A stretch of 64,000 bases of DNA from Hyphomicrobiales bacterium (GTDB taxonomy: Bacteria > Pseudomonadota > Alphaproteobacteria > Rhizobiales > Xanthobacteraceae). This document shows, piece after piece, positions 61,753 through 64,000 of this stretch (within the stretch, counting starts at the first letter, position 1; each line of letters opens with the position of its first letter). The position numbers and the translations under genes are program-made. The DNA lies in NCBI GenBank assembly GCA_016185205.1, contig JACPOA010000035.1:62001-126000 (forward strand), in the 5' to 3' direction. Under the pieces are notes generated by a model, which was not told the origin of the DNA, did no database searches, and saw only the letters and a list, made by a program, of their open reading frames with translations.

Positions 61753-62901
61753 TCATTCCCGCGACAAGCCAAACAGCGGCCGCAGCTTAATGCCGATCAG
61801 GCAGCCAGGCAGCGCCGCCGCGAACCAGACCCAGCCGTGCAGCGAGCCGGAGGCGACGCCGCCGACAAAGGCGCCGATATTGCAGCCGAAGCCGAGGCGG
61901 GCGCCCCAGCCCATCAGCAGGCCGCCGACCGCCGCCGCCAGCAGCGATTTCGCCGGCGGCCAAGCGGTACGCGCGAACGGCTTGCTGGCCGCCGCCGCGG
62001 CCATGGCGCCGAACAGCATGCCGAAATCGGTGAGGCTCGAGGTGTCGGACAGCACCGACTCGGCGAGCGCGTGCTTGGGTCCCGGCCATTGCCAGAACGC
62101 CGCTTGCGAGAAGTCGAAGCCGAGCGCGCTGGCGATCTTGGCGCCCCACACCGTGTAACCGAAGGTCACGCTCCAGGGATGGCCGCCGGCCGCGAACACG
62201 GCAACGCATAACAGCCCGATGGCCACGCCGCCGACCAAAAAATTGCGCGACGGCGTAAAGCTGGCGCCGCGCCGCTTGGCGATTGCCGCGATCAGGGCGG
62301 CGGCGAGCGCCAGGCTCGCCAGCGTCGCCGCCAACCCGCCCCAGGGGCCGAGATAGTCCGCGGCCAGGATCGGATCGACGCCGCCGAGCGCGAGGGCCGA
62401 CGGCAGCGACAGGCTGCCGAACACGCTTCCCATCATGAAGAACACCAGCGCGAGCAACATGCGCCCCGAACCGCCGCCGGCCGAATAGAGCGTGCCGGAG
62501 CCGCAGCCGTTCGCGAGTTGCATGCCAATGCCGAACACGAAGGCGCCGATCAGCAGCGAGGGCCCGAGCGGCGCGATGGCGCCGCCGAATTTCGGCACCA
62601 GCGCCGCCACCGGCACGATGGCCAGCGCGGCGATCGCGATCACGAGCAGCCCGCCGAGCAGGCCGCCCGCCTCCCCGTGCGTGAGGAAGCGCCGCCACGA
62701 CGCCGTGAAACTGAATTCCGCTTTCAGGAAGGCGATGCCGAGGCCGAAGCCGCCGAGGATCAGCGCGGCCGAGGTGGGCTGGCCGTCGAGCAGCACCAGC
62801 GCGAGCAGGATCGCGGTGGCCGCCAGCGCCAGCGCGAGGAACAGGCGATCAATGCCGATCGCGGCGCCCGCTGGGGGCGCCGCCAGTGTTGCCGTCGTCA
62901 T
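61753..62901 (-). CDS. YeeE/YedE (TsuA-like) thiosulfate/sulfur transporter
   Basis: A 382-aa membrane protein of about nine or ten spans. Conserved Cys lie in the mirrored motifs GMQLANGCGSGTLYSAGGGS and GWGARLGFGCNIGAFVGGVA, the family hallmark; in TsuA such Cys pass thiosulfate through the membrane. ATG 62901 starts MTTATLAAP. It lies 19 bp downstream of the exported rhodanese gene and is followed by the Cys-rich small protein, forming a sulfur uptake module. Confidence 0.92.
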   Translation of the reverse strand: MTTATLAAPPAGAAIGIDRLFLALALAATAILLALVLLDGQPTSAALILGGFGLGIAFLKAEFSFTASWRRFLTHGEAGGLLGGLLVIAIAALAIVPVAALVPKFGGAIAPLGPSLLIGAFVFGIGMQLANGCGSGTLYSAGGGSGRMLLALVFFMMGSVFGSLSLPSALALGGVDPILAADYLGPWGGLAATLASLALAAALIAAIAKRRGASFTPSRNFLVGGVAIGLLCVAVFAAGGHPWSVTFGYTVWGAKIASALGFDFSQAAFWQWPGPKHALAESVLSDTSSLTDFGMLFGAMAAAAASKPFARTAWPPAKSLLAAAVGGLLMGWGARLGFGCNIGAFVGGVASGSLHGWVWFAAALPGCLIGIKLRPLFGLSRE

Positions 62902-62920
62902 GGCTGCCTTGATAGTTGCG

Positions 62921-63919
62921 TCAGGAGCCGAGGCCAAGCGTCTTTTTCAGATCGTCCCACTTGGTGCGCGACGATTCGATCGGGCGGTTGCCATTGCTGG
63001 TCCATTCCACCATCGAACCGGCATAGAGCCGCGCGTGCTGATGGCCGAGCAACTCGTGCAGCACGAACCAGTCGGTCGATGCCCAGTGGCCGGTGTTGCA
63101 GTAGCTCACCACCGGACCGTTTGGCACGTGCGCAGCGAGCGCGGCGAGCTGGTCTTTCGGCTTCAGTCGGTTGGTCTGCGGATCGTAGAACTCGGCGCTA
63201 TCGATGTTGATCGCACCCGGAATATGGCCATAGGCCAGCGAGGCCGGCGCCTTCTCCTTGCCGAGGAAGAACGACACCGGGCGCGCATCGACCAGTGTGG
63301 CCTTGCCGGACGCTTCGAGTTTTTCGACGTCGCTGACTTCGGCCAGGATGCTCTTGTCGATCGTCGCGGTGAAGATCGCCGGCGACGACGCATGCGCGCC
63401 GGTTTCGAGCGCATAGCCCACCGCCTTCCAGGCAGCGAGGCCGCCGTCGAGGATCGAGACCTTGGCGATGCCGACATATTTCAGCGTCCAGTAGGTGCGC
63501 GCGGCCGCGCCGAAATCGAGCACGCTGACGCCGGCCGGAACGACAACCACATGGCTGTTCTCGTCGATGCCGAGTTCGCCGATCAGCTTCTCGATCTCGG
63601 CGGTGGTCGGCACCATGAAGGGCACGTTGTTGCGGGTGACGCGCCAGCCGCCCTTGTCGTAGTCGCTGTGTACCGAACCCGGAATATGTCCCAGCGCGAA
63701 CGTCCCCGGCTTGCTGCCGTCGATGGCGGAGCGGATGTCGAGCACCACCAGATTCGAGTCGGCGCGATGGCTGTTGAGCCAAGCCGGCGTCACCAGCGGC
63801 TCGGCCAGGGTGGCGGCATGCGCGCCCGCGACAGACGCGGCCAGCGTGGCGCTGAACAGCATGGCGGCGCCAAGCCGGCGCAGGATGTGGATAGTGCGAG
63901 AGGCAAATATTTTTCTCAT
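62921..63919 (-). CDS. Exported tandem-rhodanese sulfurtransferase
   Basis: A 332-aa protein with a signal peptide (residues 1-35, cleavage after AHA) and two rhodanese domains: the N-terminal one inactive (about 40-165, DIRSAIDGSKPGTFALGHIP) and the C-terminal one active with Cys274 in VSYCNTGHWASTDWF. It would transfer sulfane sulfur, for example from thiosulfate, in the periplasm. It heads the operon with the YeeE transporter. Nothing else is seen in 63920-64000 except its AT-rich upstream sequence. Confidence 0.92.
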   Translation of the reverse strand: MRKIFASRTIHILRRLGAAMLFSATLAASVAGAHAATLAEPLVTPAWLNSHRADSNLVVLDIRSAIDGSKPGTFALGHIPGSVHSDYDKGGWRVTRNNVPFMVPTTAEIEKLIGELGIDENSHVVVVPAGVSVLDFGAAARTYWTLKYVGIAKVSILDGGLAAWKAVGYALETGAHASSPAIFTATIDKSILAEVSDVEKLEASGKATLVDARPVSFFLGKEKAPASLAYGHIPGAINIDSAEFYDPQTNRLKPKDQLAALAAHVPNGPVVSYCNTGHWASTDWFVLHELLGHQHARLYAGSMVEWTSNGNRPIESSRTKWDDLKKTLGLGS

Positions 63920-64000
63920 GGTCTTTCAAGTCCGCTCGAATGCCGCAGGGCGCGGCGATAGATTGTTCTTGAAATAGAATATCTTTCTCTATAAAGACAG

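Noticed and set aside
62492-63961. A 489-aa plus-strand frame over the sulfur genes
   Set aside because: Antisense shadow of the YeeE and rhodanese genes, which have clear motifs on the minus strand.

Overview
The window reads as chromosome of a high-GC alphaproteobacterium of the Hyphomicrobiales (Rhizobiales), probably near the Bradyrhizobium / Rhodopseudomonas / Pseudolabrys group. The grounds are the order rpmH-rnpA-yidC-(insert)-yihA-argB, the dapD-dapE-truA-fmt-def neighbourhood, the dnaX-ebfC-recR run with the SRP RNA next to dnaX, and the many short palindromic repeats typical of this order. The placement is inference from gene content; no marker gene was compared.

Layout. 1-7.5 kb: a partial membrane protein, a haloacetate dehalogenase, an ECF sigma / anti-sigma / subtilase operon, an orphan periplasmic binding protein, a flavin and 2Fe-2S reductase and a small cytochrome c. 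8.0-27.8 kb: an accessory region ending at the 3' side of tRNA-Arg. It carries a phosphoketolase-acetate kinase operon with a HAD phosphatase and a GH130 glycosidase, then a metal and membrane cluster (heavy-metal-associated (HMA) domain proteins, DUF5676 proteins, polyphosphate kinase 2, a P1B-type ATPase and a broken partial copy of it, an MFS pump), a CBS protein, a decayed serine recombinase, a remnant of a TOTE-type primase and an AAA/DUF4143 protein. 28-33.6 kb: a type III polyketide synthase with a methyltransferase, an orphan histidine kinase, a flavin disulfide reductase and a VTT membrane protein. 33.8-42.9 kb: the conserved rpmH-rnpA-yidC and yihA-argB genes, separated by about 3 kb of accessory genes (a gene broken by a 23-bp duplication, a PIN/Phd toxin-antitoxin pair, a hypothetical gene with a palindromic repeat inside it). 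42.9-46.1 kb: a small element bounded by a duplicated 3' end of a HAD nucleotidase gene. 46.1-64 kb: mostly housekeeping (dapD, dapE, truA, fmt, def, rmuC, recR, ebfC, dnaX, SRP RNA, nudC) and a sulfur module (rhodanese, YeeE transporter, small Cys protein).

The strongest candidate for an undescribed system is the 42.9-46.0 kb element: a TorF-type porin, a cytosolic SET-domain protein, a SET domain fused to seven membrane segments, and an XRE regulator. The porin and the SET operon have nearly identical promoters with the same -35, 17-bp spacer, -10 and an overlapping ACTATAGT palindrome, which points to one shared regulon. Other items of note: an anti-sigma factor whose C-terminal domain looks like the prodomain of the subtilase encoded next to it; two HMA-like domains with Ser in place of both metal-binding Cys, beside an ATPase with CPD in place of CPC/CPH; a dnaX gene split into two translationally coupled frames; and a nitrilase-family protein that seems to have lost its catalytic Glu segment.
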